64,000 nucleotides of DNA, from positions 1 through 64,000 of the forward strand of contig PERL01000005.1 of NCBI GenBank assembly GCA_002928735.1, read 5' to 3'. The notes under the pieces are model-generated. The model worked only from the letters and a program-made list of their open reading frames with translations. It was not told the origin of the DNA and made no database searches. Below, piece after piece: positions 9,001-18,582 of the stretch. The first letter of the stretch is position 1, and every line of letters starts with the position of its first letter. Source of the stretch: Hyphomicrobium sp. (GTDB taxonomy: Bacteria > Pseudomonadota > Alphaproteobacteria > Rhizobiales > Hyphomicrobiaceae). Both the position numbers and the translations under genes were made by a program.

Positions 9001-9600
9001 CTAGTCCTTCAGCTCATGCGTTTTGAGCAGTCCCATCTGCGCTATACCGAATATCATCGTAAGTGGCATTATGCCGAAGACCTTGAAACTGACCCATGTA
9101 TCGGTCGGAAAATTGCGCCAAACAATCTCGTTGAGAACCGCCAGCGCAATGAAGAACAGGCCCCAACGCAGTGTGAGTTGACGCCAGCCTTCGTCGGTCA
9201 ATCTGAAGACTTCACCAAAGAGGTGGCGCAGCAGCGAATGACCAAAAATAAGTCCGCCGAGGAGAACCGAGGCGAAGATCAAATTGACGATGGTGGGCTT
9301 CAGTTTGATGAACAGGTCGTCTTCGAGCCAGAGGGTGAGGCCTCCGAAGATGATGACGAAAAATGCCGAAACGAGCGGCATGATCGCAAGTTTGCCGAAC
9401 ATGATGCGCGAGGCGATGATCGAGACCGCGGTGGCCGCGATGAGAACGCCCGTGCCCCAGAAGATGCCGGCACGTGAGTTGACAATAAAAAAGACGATCA
9501 GGGGGCCGAGCTCGACCAGCAGCTTCCAAAGCTGCTGCGAATCAATCTCGGGTTCGGACTTTTCCGGCCGATCCTCTTTGGCGGATTGCTGTTCGGTCAT
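9001..9600 (-). CDS. yciB: YciB/IspZ family inner-membrane protein (septation protein A), copy 1
   Basis: A 199-residue polytopic protein. After a charged N-terminus it has the family signature KLLVELGPLIVFFIVNSRAGIF and about five membrane helices, with DEGWRQLTLRWGLFFIALAVLNEIVWR in the second half. YciB family proteins affect septation and envelope synthesis. The start at 9600 was chosen for the GAGAGG box 5 bases upstream; the frame is open to 9657. It lies downstream of a second yciB-like gene and ftsY on the same strand. Confidence 0.9.
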   Translation of the reverse strand: MTEQQSAKEDRPEKSEPEIDSQQLWKLLVELGPLIVFFIVNSRAGIFWGTGVLIAATAVSIIASRIMFGKLAIMPLVSAFFVIIFGGLTLWLEDDLFIKLKPTIVNLIFASVLLGGLIFGHSLLRHLFGEVFRLTDEGWRQLTLRWGLFFIALAVLNEIVWRNFPTDTWVSFKVFGIMPLTMIFGIAQMGLLKTHELKD

Positions 9601-9672
9601 CGCGGCCTCTCGAGGTGTCGGTTCCGGTACGGCTTCTGGTTTTGGCATGGCGCCCAAAGCTCAGCCAGGGCT

Positions 9673-10428
9673 TTAGGCTTGGGGGTCTGCACTGGAGTGG
9701 CCCGGCCGCTTGATGTGTTCGGCAATGGGCTGAGCGGTGGCGGCGGCGGCAGCCAGGGAGGCCGTCGCACCCGCTTCGTCGGGAACCGGCAGATGATGGC
9801 GCTGCATCCAACGGGTCAGCAACCAAGCGTAGAACCCGCTCAGCGGCATGATGATGGCAATCTTGAAGGCGATCCAGATGTTCACGCCGCTCATCTCATG
9901 ACCCAGCACATTGTAGATTTGTGTGTCATGGAAGGTGAGCCGGACCACTTCGTTCAGAACAGCCGTCATCACGAAGAACCAGGCGAAGCTGCGCGTGAAG
10001 GTGTTCCAGCCTTGCTTGGTGTAGTGAAATGTCTTGCCGAAGACGTATTGGAAGAAGTTCCGGTCTAGCCAGAGGCCGACGAACAGGAACAGCGCAAACA
10101 TCGCGTTGAAGATCGTAACCTTGATCTGAACCCACATCGGATCGCCGGTGACGATGGTCAGGGCGCCGAAGACGACCGTCACTGTCGAGGCGATCAGCGG
10201 GAAGACCGGTGGGCGGCCGAACATGTAGAACATGACGGCGATGGCGAGCATGGTGGTGAGAATCAACGCCCAGGTGCCGGTATTGATATCGTAGATGGCG
10301 TTGACGATGAACATTGTTACGAGCGGGCCGAACTCGCTGAGGATGTTGATCGTCTGCTCTGCGTTGAAGGGAAAAAACCGGCGTTTACGTTTGGCCGGAG
10401 ATGGGTTGGTCTGGGGCGCGCTGATCAT
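9673..10428 (-). CDS. YciB/IspZ family inner-membrane protein, copy 2
   Basis: A 251-residue paralogue of the next gene, with the same signature blocks (ILSEFGPLVTMFIVNAIYDIN and TKQGWNTFTRSFAWFFVMTAVLNEVVR). It has a basic N-terminus (AKRKRRFF) and a 35-residue Ala-rich cytoplasmic tail that copy 1 lacks. It begins 6 bases after the ftsY stop, so ftsY and both copies look like one operon. Which copy is the functional equivalent of the single copy in related genomes cannot be told from the sequence. Confidence 0.88.
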   Translation of the reverse strand: MISAPQTNPSPAKRKRRFFPFNAEQTINILSEFGPLVTMFIVNAIYDINTGTWALILTTMLAIAVMFYMFGRPPVFPLIASTVTVVFGALTIVTGDPMWVQIKVTIFNAMFALFLFVGLWLDRNFFQYVFGKTFHYTKQGWNTFTRSFAWFFVMTAVLNEVVRLTFHDTQIYNVLGHEMSGVNIWIAFKIAIIMPLSGFYAWLLTRWMQRHHLPVPDEAGATASLAAAAATAQPIAEHIKRPGHSSADPQA

Positions 10429-10434
10429 GGGGTC

Positions 10435-11565
10435 TTAGGATCCGGCAATGGCATTGGCGAAGTCGCGCGCCTGGAACGGCTGGAGATCGTCGATCCCCTC
10501 ACCGACACCGATCGCGTGCACGGGTAGCTGGTGTTTGGCGGCAATCGCGACAAGGATGCCGCCGCGGGCCGTGCCGTCGAGTTTGGTCATCACCAAACCC
10601 GTCACCCCTGCCCGCTTGCCGAAGATTTCGACCTGCTGCAGAGCATTTTGCCCGGTGGTGGCGTCGAGGACGAGTAGAACATCGTGCGGCGCGACCGGAT
10701 CGAGCTTCTTGAGAACGCGCGAGACTTTTTCCAGCTCTTCCATCAGCGCTTGCTTGTTCTGCAACCGGCCGGCGGTATCCACGATGAGAATATCGACGCC
10801 CTGGTCTTTGGCGGTTTTCAGCGCCTCGTAGGCGAGGCCTGAGGATTCCGCGCCGACAGCAGAGGAGACGACATCGCAGCCGGTGCGTTCGCCCCAGACT
10901 TTCAGCTGGTCGATGGCGGCCGCACGGAAGGTGTCGCCGGCTGCGAGCAAGACCGATTTGCCTTGGGCTTTGAACCGGGCCGCAAGCTTGCCGATCGTCG
11001 TGGTCTTGCCGCCGCCGTTCACGCCGACGACGAGAATGACGTGAGGACGGTTGGCGGGCGAGACTTCGAGGGGTTTTGCGACGGGGGCGAGGACGGCTTC
11101 GACTTCAGAGGCGAGAATTTCGCGCACCTCGTCGGCGGAGATGCCCTTTTCGAAGCGGCCTTTGGCGATGCGATCGATGATGCGGCTGGAGGTCTCGACA
11201 CCCAGATCCGACTGAATGAGCAGATCTTCCAGATCCTCTAGCGTGGCACCGTCAAGCTTGCGCTTGGTGAAGAGGCCGGTGATGCCATCGGTGAGTTTGG
11301 ATGAGGTGCGGGTCAGGCCGGACTTCAGACGCTGGAACCAGCTCTTCGGCGGTTCCGGTTCGGCGGAGGGCAATGGCGCGGCAGCGGCGGTTTCAGAGAT
11401 GACCGGCTCTGTTGTGTCTTGCTCAGTAACTGCGGCAGGGCTCGCGCCCTCGTCTTCGGCGGATACAGGCTCTGGCGCGGACCCCAAGGCGGGCGCGGCT
11501 TCTCCCTTGCCGCCGAAAAGGCGGCCGAACAGTCCAGGCTTTTTCTTTTGGGCTTCGTCCGTCAC
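10435..11565 (-). CDS. ftsY: signal recognition particle receptor FtsY
   Basis: SRP receptor GTPase that docks Ffh-ribosome complexes at the membrane. The first about 75 residues are the acidic A domain ([20 protein letters not shown] and Glu/Ala-rich stretch). The NG domain follows with G1 [21 protein letters not shown]3 DTAGR, G4 [10 protein letters not shown] and the C-terminal [12 protein letters not shown]. At 376 residues the length is normal. Its partner ffh is 3.6 kb away on the opposite strand. Confidence 0.97.
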   Translation of the reverse strand: MTDEAQKKKPGLFGRLFGGKGEAAPALGSAPEPVSAEDEGASPAAVTEQDTTEPVISETAAAAPLPSAEPEPPKSWFQRLKSGLTRTSSKLTDGITGLFTKRKLDGATLEDLEDLLIQSDLGVETSSRIIDRIAKGRFEKGISADEVREILASEVEAVLAPVAKPLEVSPANRPHVILVVGVNGGGKTTTIGKLAARFKAQGKSVLLAAGDTFRAAAIDQLKVWGERTGCDVVSSAVGAESSGLAYEALKTAKDQGVDILIVDTAGRLQNKQALMEELEKVSRVLKKLDPVAPHDVLLVLDATTGQNALQQVEIFGKRAGVTGLVMTKLDGTARGGILVAIAAKHQLPVHAIGVGEGIDDLQPFQARDFANAIAGS

Positions 11566-11980
11566 GCCCTGACCTCGATCACCGGCCGAATGGCGGCCGC
11601 TTCCAGACTATAAATCGACGGGTTGAGCGGCGTGCCGATCACCATCGTCCCGGTATGACTTACTCTGTTGACGTTCATGATGACACCCGCTCGTGGCGGC
11701 TGTTTGAGGGCCATCTTTGCGAGGGCCATTTTCCGAAGAGCCGCATGCGGACCGGCCCATTCGACCTTCCTGGCGCAAACCCGTGACGGGCGCCATGACG
11801 AACTTGCGCGCGAGCTGCGGCATTCGAGCCTCCGGGCGCTTCCGTTTGCCCGGCATCGATTGAAATTGCTGATAAGTCAGAAGATATGCGCGGCATGCGA
11901 CTGGTGATGCATTTCACTTGCTGGTTGCTGTTGAAGGACATCGCGAAGCGCTGACCGGCTCAATCATGACAGTGGCGTGT
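11566..11980. other. 415-bp gap between dapF and ftsY
   Basis: In many Hyphomicrobiales mtaB lies between dapF and ftsY; no mtaB sequence is recognisable here. The gap holds only short open frames, including one of 43 codons on the + strand (11655-11786, MTYSVDVHDD...) that has no ribosome binding site. No terminator or repeat was seen. Whether it is a decayed gene or leader DNA is undecided. Confidence 0.5.
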
Positions 11981-12862
11981 CTATGCGCCGGCGGCGGTGG
12001 GCGTGCGGGTCCACCGGTCTTCGTATTCCCATTGGACTGGGCCCCTCATGAGGATGCGATTGGCGTCGGTCCACGTGATCACCAGGGGTCCGCCGGGAAG
12101 GTGAACCGTGACGGTGCGGTCGACGAGTTTCTTGCGCATGGCTGCGACCGCAGCGGCGCAGGCGGCGGTGCCGCAGGCCTGGGTGAGGCCGGTGCCGCGT
12201 TCCCAGACGCGCAGCTTGATTTCGGAGCGCGAGCGGACTTCGGCGAGCGAGATATTGGCGCGCTCAGGGAAGAGCGGATGATTTTCAAGGAGCGGGCCGA
12301 AACGGGCCAGATCGTGGGCGTTGACGTCGTCGACCCAGAAAATCGCATGCGGATTGCCTACGTTGACGACGGAGGGCGAGTGAAGCACCGGAGCGTCGAT
12401 CGGGCCGATCTGCAGTTCAATGCCCCGGGTGTCGTGGAAGGGTTCCGCCAACGGGATTTCGTTCCAGGCAAAGCGCGGTTCGCCCATGTCGACGGTGATG
12501 CGGTCGATGCCTTCGACGTTGACGTCGAGGAGACCTGCCTTGGTCTCGAAGCGCACACTGGAGCGGCCGGTCTTTTGGCTTTCCAGCCATCCGATGCAGC
12601 GCGTGCCGTTGCCGCAGGCAGCGCTTTCCGAGCCGTCGGTGTTAAAGATCACGACGAAAGCGTCGGTTCCAGCGCGGCGCGGCGAATAAAGCACCATCAT
12701 CTGATCAAAGTGGGACCGGGGCGCAGCGGCGATCGCGCGGGCATCGGCGGGGGTGAGTTGGACCGTTGAACCGCGCAGATCAACGACCACGATCTCGTTG
12801 CCGAGGCCGTTCATCTTATGAAAGTTGAGCGCCAGTGGGGCGCGTGTAGCGGGTTCGCTCAT
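11981..12862 (-). CDS. dapF: diaminopimelate epimerase
   Basis: Interconverts LL- and meso-diaminopimelate for lysine and peptidoglycan synthesis. The two catalytic cysteines are visible, [11 protein letters not shown] and [11 protein letters not shown], with the N-terminal signature [13 protein letters not shown] and the substrate segment [11 protein letters not shown]. The ATG at 12862 gives the usual 293-residue length; the frame is open 48 codons further upstream. Confidence 0.97.
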   Translation of the reverse strand: MSEPATRAPLALNFHKMNGLGNEIVVVDLRGSTVQLTPADARAIAAAPRSHFDQMMVLYSPRRAGTDAFVVIFNTDGSESAACGNGTRCIGWLESQKTGRSSVRFETKAGLLDVNVEGIDRITVDMGEPRFAWNEIPLAEPFHDTRGIELQIGPIDAPVLHSPSVVNVGNPHAIFWVDDVNAHDLARFGPLLENHPLFPERANISLAEVRSRSEIKLRVWERGTGLTQACGTAACAAAVAAMRKKLVDRTVTVHLPGGPLVITWTDANRILMRGPVQWEYEDRWTRTPTAAGA

Positions 12863-12996
12863 GGGCGGTATATGGCCGAGCGGTGCGGAAAAGACAAATG
12901 CCGTGGCGTCCCAGAGGGGATGTGCCCGCGGTTGTTTGGCGATCCGATGCTCCCTATCTGTGGGGCTGACCTTTTCTCGCAGATTTGGAGAATTCG

Positions 12997-14151
12997 ATGC
13001 GCCCACTTCGCCTTGTGCCGGTTTTTGCGGTGGCCGTGGCTGCCATCGCCGGTCCCGCTGCCGGTGCGCAGACCGATGCGCCGAAGCCGGAGCAGCCCAG
13101 CCGCGTGAAGGCTGAGACGTTTGCGGCGGGCCTCTCGCATCCTTGGGGCATGCAGTTTCTGCCGGATGGCCGCATTCTCGTGACGGAAAAGCCCGGGAGG
13201 CTGCGGATCGTGGGCAAGGACGGCAAAGCCGGGCCGGCCATTGGCGGCGTGCCGGAGGTGTTCGCGAAGGGGCAGGGCGGGCTGCTCGACGTGTTGCTGG
13301 CGAAGGATTTCGGTGAGTCCGGCGGTGATGTCTATTTTTCGTATTCGGAGCCGCGCGAGGGTGGAGCGGCGGCCACTGCTGTGGCGCGCGGCCAACTTGT
13401 TCTCGAGGGCGCGGGCGGAGGAAAGCTGGAAAATGTGACGACGATTTTCCAGCAGCAGCCGGCGATCGAGGGTTCGACCAGTCATTTTGGTTCGCGGCTG
13501 GTTTGGGCGCCGGATGGCGGACTGTTTGTGACGACAGGTGACCGCGGAAATGCGCGCGAGGAGGTGCAGAAGCCAGCGTCGCTGATCGGCAAGGTGATCA
13601 AACTGATGCCGGATGGGGCGGCGGCTGACCCAACACCCGCCCAGACGGGTTGGGATGCGAAAATCTGGTCGATGGGACATCGCAACATTCAAGGGGCGGC
13701 GATCGATCCCACTACTGGGGCGTTGTGGACGGTGGAGCACGGGGCTCGGGGCGGGGATGAATTGAATCAGCCGCAGCGGGGGAAGAACTATGGATGGCCG
13801 CTGATCAGCTATTCGAACGAGTATTTCGGCGGTGCGATCGGAGAGACTGCGAAAGAGGGCCTGGAACAGCCAGTTTATTACTGGGTTCCGTCCATCGCGA
13901 CGTCGGGGCTCGCGATTTACACGGGTGATTTGTTTCCGGAATGGAAGGGCAACTTCTTCGTCGGTGGATTAAAGGGAGCCGTATTGGCTCGGCTGATTTT
14001 GAAAGATGGGACCGTCGTTGCCGAGGAAACGTTGCTGCAGGATTTGGAGCAACGCATCCGAGACGTGCGTCAGGGGCCCGATGGCGCGCTGTGGGTGCTG
14101 ACAGACGACGCGCGCGATGGCCAGATCGTGCGGCTAACACCGCAAAAGTGA
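12997..14151 (+). CDS. soluble PQQ-dependent sugar (aldose) dehydrogenase
   Basis: A 384-residue periplasmic six-bladed propeller of the GSDH/sorbosone dehydrogenase family with a signal peptide ([17 protein letters not shown]). Family landmarks include [61 protein letters not shown] and NYGWPLISY. These enzymes oxidise aldoses with PQQ and calcium. Which sugar is used cannot be told. The ATG at 12997 sits 6 bases after GGAG. It is transcribed toward an EF-hand lipoprotein gene. No PQQ synthesis genes are in the window. Confidence 0.88.
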   Translation: MRPLRLVPVFAVAVAAIAGPAAGAQTDAPKPEQPSRVKAETFAAGLSHPWGMQFLPDGRILVTEKPGRLRIVGKDGKAGPAIGGVPEVFAKGQGGLLDVLLAKDFGESGGDVYFSYSEPREGGAAATAVARGQLVLEGAGGGKLENVTTIFQQQPAIEGSTSHFGSRLVWAPDGGLFVTTGDRGNAREEVQKPASLIGKVIKLMPDGAAADPTPAQTGWDAKIWSMGHRNIQGAAIDPTTGALWTVEHGARGGDELNQPQRGKNYGWPLISYSNEYFGGAIGETAKEGLEQPVYYWVPSIATSGLAIYTGDLFPEWKGNFFVGGLKGAVLARLILKDGTVVAEETLLQDLEQRIRDVRQGPDGALWVLTDDARDGQIVRLTPQK

Positions 14152-14164
14152 TCGGGGGCCGTGA

Positions 14165-14701
14165 TCAATAACCGCCGCCCTGCCGGCCCGGGACTTGCTG
14201 GTCGGTGTTGGGCGCGGTGCCGCCCTTGGGTGCATCGACTTGCAGGATGCGCACGGACTCGTTGCGATCGATGCGGCAATCGCCGTTTTTGTCGAGCTGC
14301 TTGAAGGCGACGTTCTGCTTGCCGGTCATTTCTTCAACTGTCACTTTGCCATCGCCATTCGCGTCGTAATAGGAACGGTCGGCGACGGAGAAGAGCTGGT
14401 CGGTTTTGGCCATCGTTTGGAATTCGGCATCGATGAGCGTGCCATCACCGTCGCCATCGGATTCGCGGTGGAGAGTGGTGACGTAGTTTTTCCACTCGTC
14501 GCAGGTGACGGCGCCGTCTTTGTCGAAGTCCCAGGTTTGGGCGGCGCCGATGAAGGTGCGGTCGACGCCGGAACCGGAGCTGAAGGGATTGCCGCCGCCG
14601 GTGAGGGAGGGCATTGAACTGCAGCCACCAAGGACCGCGGCAAGACCGGTCGCGAGTGCCAGGGGCGTGGGCTTTCTAGAAAGCCGAATTGTTGCCGTCA
14701 T
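14165..14701 (-). CDS. EF-hand domain lipoprotein
   Basis: A 178-residue lipoprotein: hydrophobic signal ending in the lipobox LGGC (Cys27), then a Gly/Ser linker and four EF-hand-like loops. These are DFDKDGAVTCDEW, DGDGDGTLIDAEF, DANGDGKVTVEEM and DKNGDCRIDRNES, each with aspartates at alternate positions. Calcium binding is likely for the first three; the fourth has Cys in the DG position. The start at 14701 follows a GGGGGG box. A link to the convergent calcium-requiring sugar dehydrogenase is speculation. Confidence 0.85.
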   Translation of the reverse strand: MTATIRLSRKPTPLALATGLAAVLGGCSSMPSLTGGGNPFSSGSGVDRTFIGAAQTWDFDKDGAVTCDEWKNYVTTLHRESDGDGDGTLIDAEFQTMAKTDQLFSVADRSYYDANGDGKVTVEEMTGKQNVAFKQLDKNGDCRIDRNESVRILQVDAPKGGTAPNTDQQVPGRQGGGY

Positions 14702-14896
14702 CGTTCCCCCCGAGCGGTGCGCCGCAGGCCCCCTCCGTGCGCGCCGTCTTTTTTCGTTAGCTATCGCGGTCGCGCGGCCCGGGGCAATCCTCGCCACGTT
14801 CGCCGGACCACTTGATAACCGGAAAATTGCGGCATTCGCATGGGGACAACATTGGGGAACAGCCCCGGGTGGCCCATTGTCTGTCCAGAAGACCAG

Positions 14897-14912
14897 TGAC
14901 TCACGTGAAACG
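14897..14912. promoter_or_regulatory. weak parS-like site
   Basis: TGACTCACGTGAAACG matches the 16-base parS consensus TGTTTCACGTGAAACA at 13 positions, with the core CACGTG intact. It lies 33 kb from parAB and could bind ParB weakly or be coincidental. Confidence 0.35.
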
Positions 14913-14972
14913 GTCAAGCACACTGGTTGTTGCTACATTCTTTACCGGCGCATTGGGCCGCGCCGGTTCTCG

Positions 14973-15001
14973 TTGACAGAACGGGCCGCTTCCCCGATTG
15001 T
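14973..15001 (+). promoter_or_regulatory. possible sigma-70 promoter of ffh
   Basis: TTGACA at 14973-14978 is followed after 17 bases by GATTGT at 14996-15001, leaving a leader of about 130 bases before the ffh start. The -35 box is perfect, the -10 box is poor. Confidence 0.35.
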
Positions 15002-15135
15002 CCGGCCCGAAATCCGGCCCTGACATTCAGAGCCGCCGACCGGTCCGCATCCTTCGGGATGCTTGTCCGGAGGTCAACATCCGACAGCGCGTTGCGCTCT
15101 CGGGTGCAAACGTCATTTGTTCGCTGGGATCCTCG

Positions 15136-16719
15136 ATGTTCCAAAGCCTTTCGGACCGGTTGTCCGGTGTCCTTGATAAGCTTCGCGGCCGTGGTGCGCT
15201 GACCGACAGCGACGTCGCGGAAGCGATGCGCGAGGTCCGCCGCGCGCTGCTCGAAGCGGACGTGGCGCTCGACGTGGTCAAGGATTTCACGGAAGCGGTG
15301 AAGGCGAAGGCCATCGGCGCGGATGTCGTGAAATCGGTGACGCCGGGCCAGATGGTCGTGAAGATCGTCAACGACGAACTCGTGCGGGTGCTGGGCTCGG
15401 ACGCCGATCCGATCAATCTCGCCGCCGTGCCGCCGGTGGCGATCCTGATGGTGGGTCTGCAAGGGTCGGGCAAAACGACAACGTCGGCCAAGATTGGCTA
15501 TCGGCTCACCAACCGGGACCGCAAGAAAGTTTTGATGGCGTCGCTCGATACGCGGCGTCCGGCGGCGCAGGAACAGTTGCGCGTGCTCGGCGAGCAGACG
15601 CAGGTTGCAACGCTGCCGATCATTGCCGGGCAGACGCCCTTGCAGATCGCCGACCGCGCCATGACGGCAGCGAAGCTCGGCGGTTACGACGTCGTGATCC
15701 TCGATACGGCTGGGCGTATCACGCTCGACGAAGAGCTGATGCGGGAAGTGGCGGAGGTGAAAGCCGCCACGAACCCGCACGAAGTGCTGCTCGTGGTGGA
15801 CAGCCTTACGGGTCAGGACGCGGTGAACACGGCGAAGGCCTTCGATGAGCGCCTGTCGATCACCGGCACGGTTCTGACGCGTGCCGATGGCGACGGGCGC
15901 GGCGGCGCGGCTTTGTCGATGCGCGCGGTCACGGGCAAGCCGATCAAGCTGATCGGTGTTGGTGAAAAGTGGGACGCGCTCGAAGACTTCGATCCCAAGC
16001 GGATCGCCGGACGCATCCTCGGCATGGGCGATATCGTCGGCCTTGTCGAAAAGGCGGCGCAGAACCTCGACATCGAGAAGGCGACGAAGATCGCCCTCAA
16101 GATGAAGAAGGGCGAATTCGATCTCGACGATCTATCCGAGCAGCTGCGGCAGATGGAGAAGCTTGGCGGGGCTGGTGGGATCATGGGCATGCTTCCCGGC
16201 ATCGGTAAGCTCAAGAACCAGATCAACGAGAGCGGTTTCAACAAGGATGTCGTGCGGCAGCGGGCGATCATCTCGTCGATGACGCCGAAAGAGCGGCGGC
16301 TGCCGAAGGTGCTCGACGCCAAGCGCAAGCGGCGGATCGCGGCCGGTTCAGGCACGCGCGTGGAAGACATCAATAAGCTGCTGAAGATGCACCGCCAGAT
16401 GGCGGATATGATGAAAACGATGGGCCGGAACCCCGGCATGATGGCCAAAATGGCCGGTGCGATGGGCATTTCGCCGATGGGCGGAATGGGTAAGGGGCCA
16501 AGCGAAGCCGAACTGATGAAGATGCAGGAAGAGCTGGCATCGCTCGATCCGAAGGCGCTTGAACAGCTGCCGCCGGAGTTGCGCGCGTCGCTTCCTAAAG
16601 GTTTGCCTGGATTGGGTGGCGGCGCACCGGCGAAGGGTTTGCCGGGACTGGGCGGCGGAGCGTTGCCCGGTCTTGGTGGCGGCCCGCGTTTCCCCGGCCT
16701 GCCGGGCAAGAAGAAGTAG
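15136..16719 (+). CDS. ffh: signal recognition particle protein Ffh (SRP54)
   Basis: GTPase and signal-sequence-binding subunit of the SRP. It is 527 residues: N domain (MFQSLSDRLSGVLDKLRGRG), G domain with GLQGSGKTTTSAKIG, DTRRPAAQEQL, DTAGR and TRADGDGRGGAAL, then a methionine-rich M domain (MADMMKTMGRNPGMMAKMAGAMG). It ends with a tail of LPGLGGG repeats, common in alphaproteobacterial Ffh. The ATG at 15136 was chosen because the protein then starts at the conserved N-terminus; the frame is open further upstream. It begins an ffh-(unknown)-rpsP series. Confidence 0.97.
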   Translation: MFQSLSDRLSGVLDKLRGRGALTDSDVAEAMREVRRALLEADVALDVVKDFTEAVKAKAIGADVVKSVTPGQMVVKIVNDELVRVLGSDADPINLAAVPPVAILMVGLQGSGKTTTSAKIGYRLTNRDRKKVLMASLDTRRPAAQEQLRVLGEQTQVATLPIIAGQTPLQIADRAMTAAKLGGYDVVILDTAGRITLDEELMREVAEVKAATNPHEVLLVVDSLTGQDAVNTAKAFDERLSITGTVLTRADGDGRGGAALSMRAVTGKPIKLIGVGEKWDALEDFDPKRIAGRILGMGDIVGLVEKAAQNLDIEKATKIALKMKKGEFDLDDLSEQLRQMEKLGGAGGIMGMLPGIGKLKNQINESGFNKDVVRQRAIISSMTPKERRLPKVLDAKRKRRIAAGSGTRVEDINKLLKMHRQMADMMKTMGRNPGMMAKMAGAMGISPMGGMGKGPSEAELMKMQEELASLDPKALEQLPPELRASLPKGLPGLGGGAPAKGLPGLGGGALPGLGGGPRFPGLPGKKK

Positions 16720-16725
16720 GCGCCC

Positions 16726-17172
16726 ATGTATCCCGATCAACTTGGCGATATCTGGAAGATCGCGATCCCGCTGTCGACGCTGATGATGGCGTTTGCTTCG
16801 GCGCTATTCGGCTTTCTCGCCTGGCGCGGCGAGGGCGCACGGCGGCGGGCGGAAGCGCGGCGGCAGCGCCTGGAGTCGACGGTGGATGATCTGGCCGAAC
16901 TGTTTGCCGCCATCCCACACAGCCCGTCGAAGTGGGATCAATCCTTCACCGAGTCGTTCATCGAGAAGGTCTGCAAGGTGGACTTCAAGATCGACGACGA
17001 CAACCCGCACGCGGACGAACTCGTCCGCGCGATTCAGAACATCCTCCCGCGGAATGCATCCAACCGCGATGAGGAGCACATGACGAAGTACAACGCCGCC
17101 CGCGTCGTGGCGAAGAAGTACCTCGACGTGGAGTGGAAGAAATTCAAGACCGAAACCGGAACAGACAGCTAA
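16726..17172 (+). CDS. single-pass membrane protein of unknown function
   Basis: A 148-residue protein 6 bases after the ffh stop and 21 bases before rpsP, so almost certainly in the ffh-rpsP transcript. One N-terminal membrane helix (IPLSTLMMAFASALFGFLAW) is followed by an arginine-rich juxtamembrane helix and a charged helical cytoplasmic domain. In relatives ffh and rpsP are usually neighbours, so this is an inserted or lineage-specific gene. No family recognised. Confidence 0.65.
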   Translation: MYPDQLGDIWKIAIPLSTLMMAFASALFGFLAWRGEGARRRAEARRQRLESTVDDLAELFAAIPHSPSKWDQSFTESFIEKVCKVDFKIDDDNPHADELVRAIQNILPRNASNRDEEHMTKYNAARVVAKKYLDVEWKKFKTETGTDS

Positions 17173-17193
17173 ACCCGAAAGGACACGAAAACC

Positions 17194-17556
17194 ATGGCAG
17201 CCAAGATCCGTTTGTCACGCGGTGGCGCGAAGAAGCGTCCCTACTACTACATCGTCGTTGCGCACACGGCCTCGCCGCGTGACGGCCGCTACATCGAGCA
17301 GATTGGCACGTTTGATCCGATGCTGAAGAAGGACAATCCGGAGCGCGTGAAGCTCGACGCCGACCGCGCCAAGCATTGGCTCTCGGTGGGCGCGCAGCCA
17401 ACCGATCGCGTCGCCCGCTTCCTTGACGCGGCCGGCCTTTTGAAGCGCACGCCGATCAAGAGCGTGCAGAAGGCGCTGCCGAAGAAGAAGGCGCAGGAGC
17501 GCGCTGCTGCTGCTGCCGAGAAGGCCGCCAAGGCTGCCGAAGCCGCTGCCGGCTGA
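17194..17556 (+). CDS. rpsP: 30S ribosomal protein S16
   Basis: Small-subunit assembly protein. The N-terminus [20 protein letters not shown] and the segments [14 protein letters not shown] and [20 protein letters not shown] are characteristic. The protein is 120 residues; the last 35 form a Lys/Ala-rich extension usual in alphaproteobacteria. A strong intrinsic terminator follows. Confidence 0.97.
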   Translation: MAAKIRLSRGGAKKRPYYYIVVAHTASPRDGRYIEQIGTFDPMLKKDNPERVKLDADRAKHWLSVGAQPTDRVARFLDAAGLLKRTPIKSVQKALPKKKAQERAAAAAEKAAKAAEAAAG

Positions 17557-17588
17557 GGCGTCGACGCCACGTCGTGCCTGCGACAGAG

Positions 17589-17615
17589 AAAGGGAGCTTC
17601 GTGCTCCCTTTTTTC
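17589..17615 (+). terminator. intrinsic terminator after rpsP
   Basis: The stem AAAGGGAGC / GCTCCCTTT with a short TTCGT loop is followed by TTTTCT. It places rimM, which normally follows rpsP closely, in a separate transcription unit. Confidence 0.85.
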
Positions 17616-17668
17616 TGAGCGCCGATGAAAGACAATGATCGGAGTTATTCGAAACGTGGAGTCTTGAT

Positions 17669-17911
17669 ATGATTCTTGCTTTCGACATCCTCGCTATGAT
17701 TGGAGCGTTTGCTTCTGCGCTCCTCTGGTTCATGGCGAGCGGAAAATCGTTGAGGCGATTGAACAAAGGCGAAGAGATCGACGAACACGACATCAATCGC
17801 ATCGTGACAGCGTTCAATCGTAATCAGATCCTCAACGGACGGGCAGCGCTTGCGACTGGCGTATCGGCAACTGCGGTTGGCTTGCGATTTGTCGCCCAGT
17901 TTGCCGGATAG
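17669..17911 (+). CDS. small membrane protein of unknown function
   Basis: An 80-residue protein with an N-terminal membrane helix (AMIGAFASALLWFMASG), a charged middle (KSLRRLNKGEEIDEHDINRIV) and a second hydrophobic stretch near the C-terminus. It lies between the rpsP terminator and an HTH gene. No family recognised; it may be an accessory insertion in the rpsP-rimM interval. Confidence 0.5.
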   Translation: MILAFDILAMIGAFASALLWFMASGKSLRRLNKGEEIDEHDINRIVTAFNRNQILNGRAALATGVSATAVGLRFVAQFAG

Positions 17912-17977
17912 TGACCACCTACGTCTTTCTTCCTTCGTTGGATATGACACTGGCCCAGCTTTTGCTGAACAGTGATC

Positions 17978-18553
17978 ATGAGCGGATTAAAGCGGGTTCT
18001 CGATCGCCTGGGGCTGAAGCAGACGGATTTCGCCCGTTTGCTTGATGTCAGCCCGCGCACTGTCAGTCTTTGGGCGACTGGTGAAGTCACCTTGCCGGGG
18101 CCGGTCAAAGCATATCTGAGGATGTTGCAGTTTGCCGACGAGTCCCGGCGCACGTTGGAGTTCGCGCGACTGGTGGCGAAGTCCCCTGCCGTACACGACG
18201 GTCTCTACAGTCTGCGGTATGGACCACCCGGAGTGCCTTTAAATCCCGGCGAAAAGGGAGATGGCATCGCTCTCCTCAAGGCGGGCCGGATCGTGGGGTC
18301 GGATGCAGGGGGAGGAAAATTCGAGGGCAGCTACCGGTTTGACAGCGCCCGCCAGACGTATCATTTCCGTGTGTGGTTGCGCGTGCCGCCCGAAGGGCAG
18401 TTGATGACGGGTTTGGAGACGGGGCAGGCGGGGGCGCTGGTCGAAGTGGTAGCCGATCTCGACCGGCCCGATCCGTTCGCCACCACAGTGGCGCACGTCG
18501 AGGGCCGGCCGTTGAACCTCACACTCACCTACCTTGGGCCGCTGCCCGGCTGA
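17978..18553 (+). CDS. HTH protein with possible GrlR-like C-terminal domain
   Basis: About 191 residues. Residues 3-60 form a Cro/C1-type helix-turn-helix (LKQTDFARLLDVSPRTVSLWATGEV). From about residue 75 the sequence GLYSLRYGPPG, GIALLKAGRIVGSDAGGGKFEGSYRFD looks like the GrlR-type beta domain found in small bacterial regulators. The start is ATG 17978; GTG 17972 is also possible. It lies 29 bases before rimM and may be cotranscribed with it. The domain call for the second half is from pattern memory. Confidence 0.6.
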   Translation: MSGLKRVLDRLGLKQTDFARLLDVSPRTVSLWATGEVTLPGPVKAYLRMLQFADESRRTLEFARLVAKSPAVHDGLYSLRYGPPGVPLNPGEKGDGIALLKAGRIVGSDAGGGKFEGSYRFDSARQTYHFRVWLRVPPEGQLMTGLETGQAGALVEVVADLDRPDPFATTVAHVEGRPLNLTLTYLGPLPG

Positions 18554-18582
18554 TCGCACGGACTTAAACGGAAAGACACACG

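Larger units (their letters stand above)
14702..15135. other. 434-bp divergent intergenic region upstream of ffh
   Basis: This gap separates the EF-hand lipoprotein gene (-) from ffh (+). It contains a weak parS-like 16-mer at 14897-14912 and a possible sigma-70 promoter at 14973-15001. No gene of convincing character was seen, although some frames stay open because of high GC. Confidence 0.5.

Noticed and set aside
11668-11907. 79-codon + strand frame in the dapF-ftsY gap
   Set aside because: No ribosome binding site and a Cys/Arg-rich sequence with no family pattern; too weak to call as a gene.
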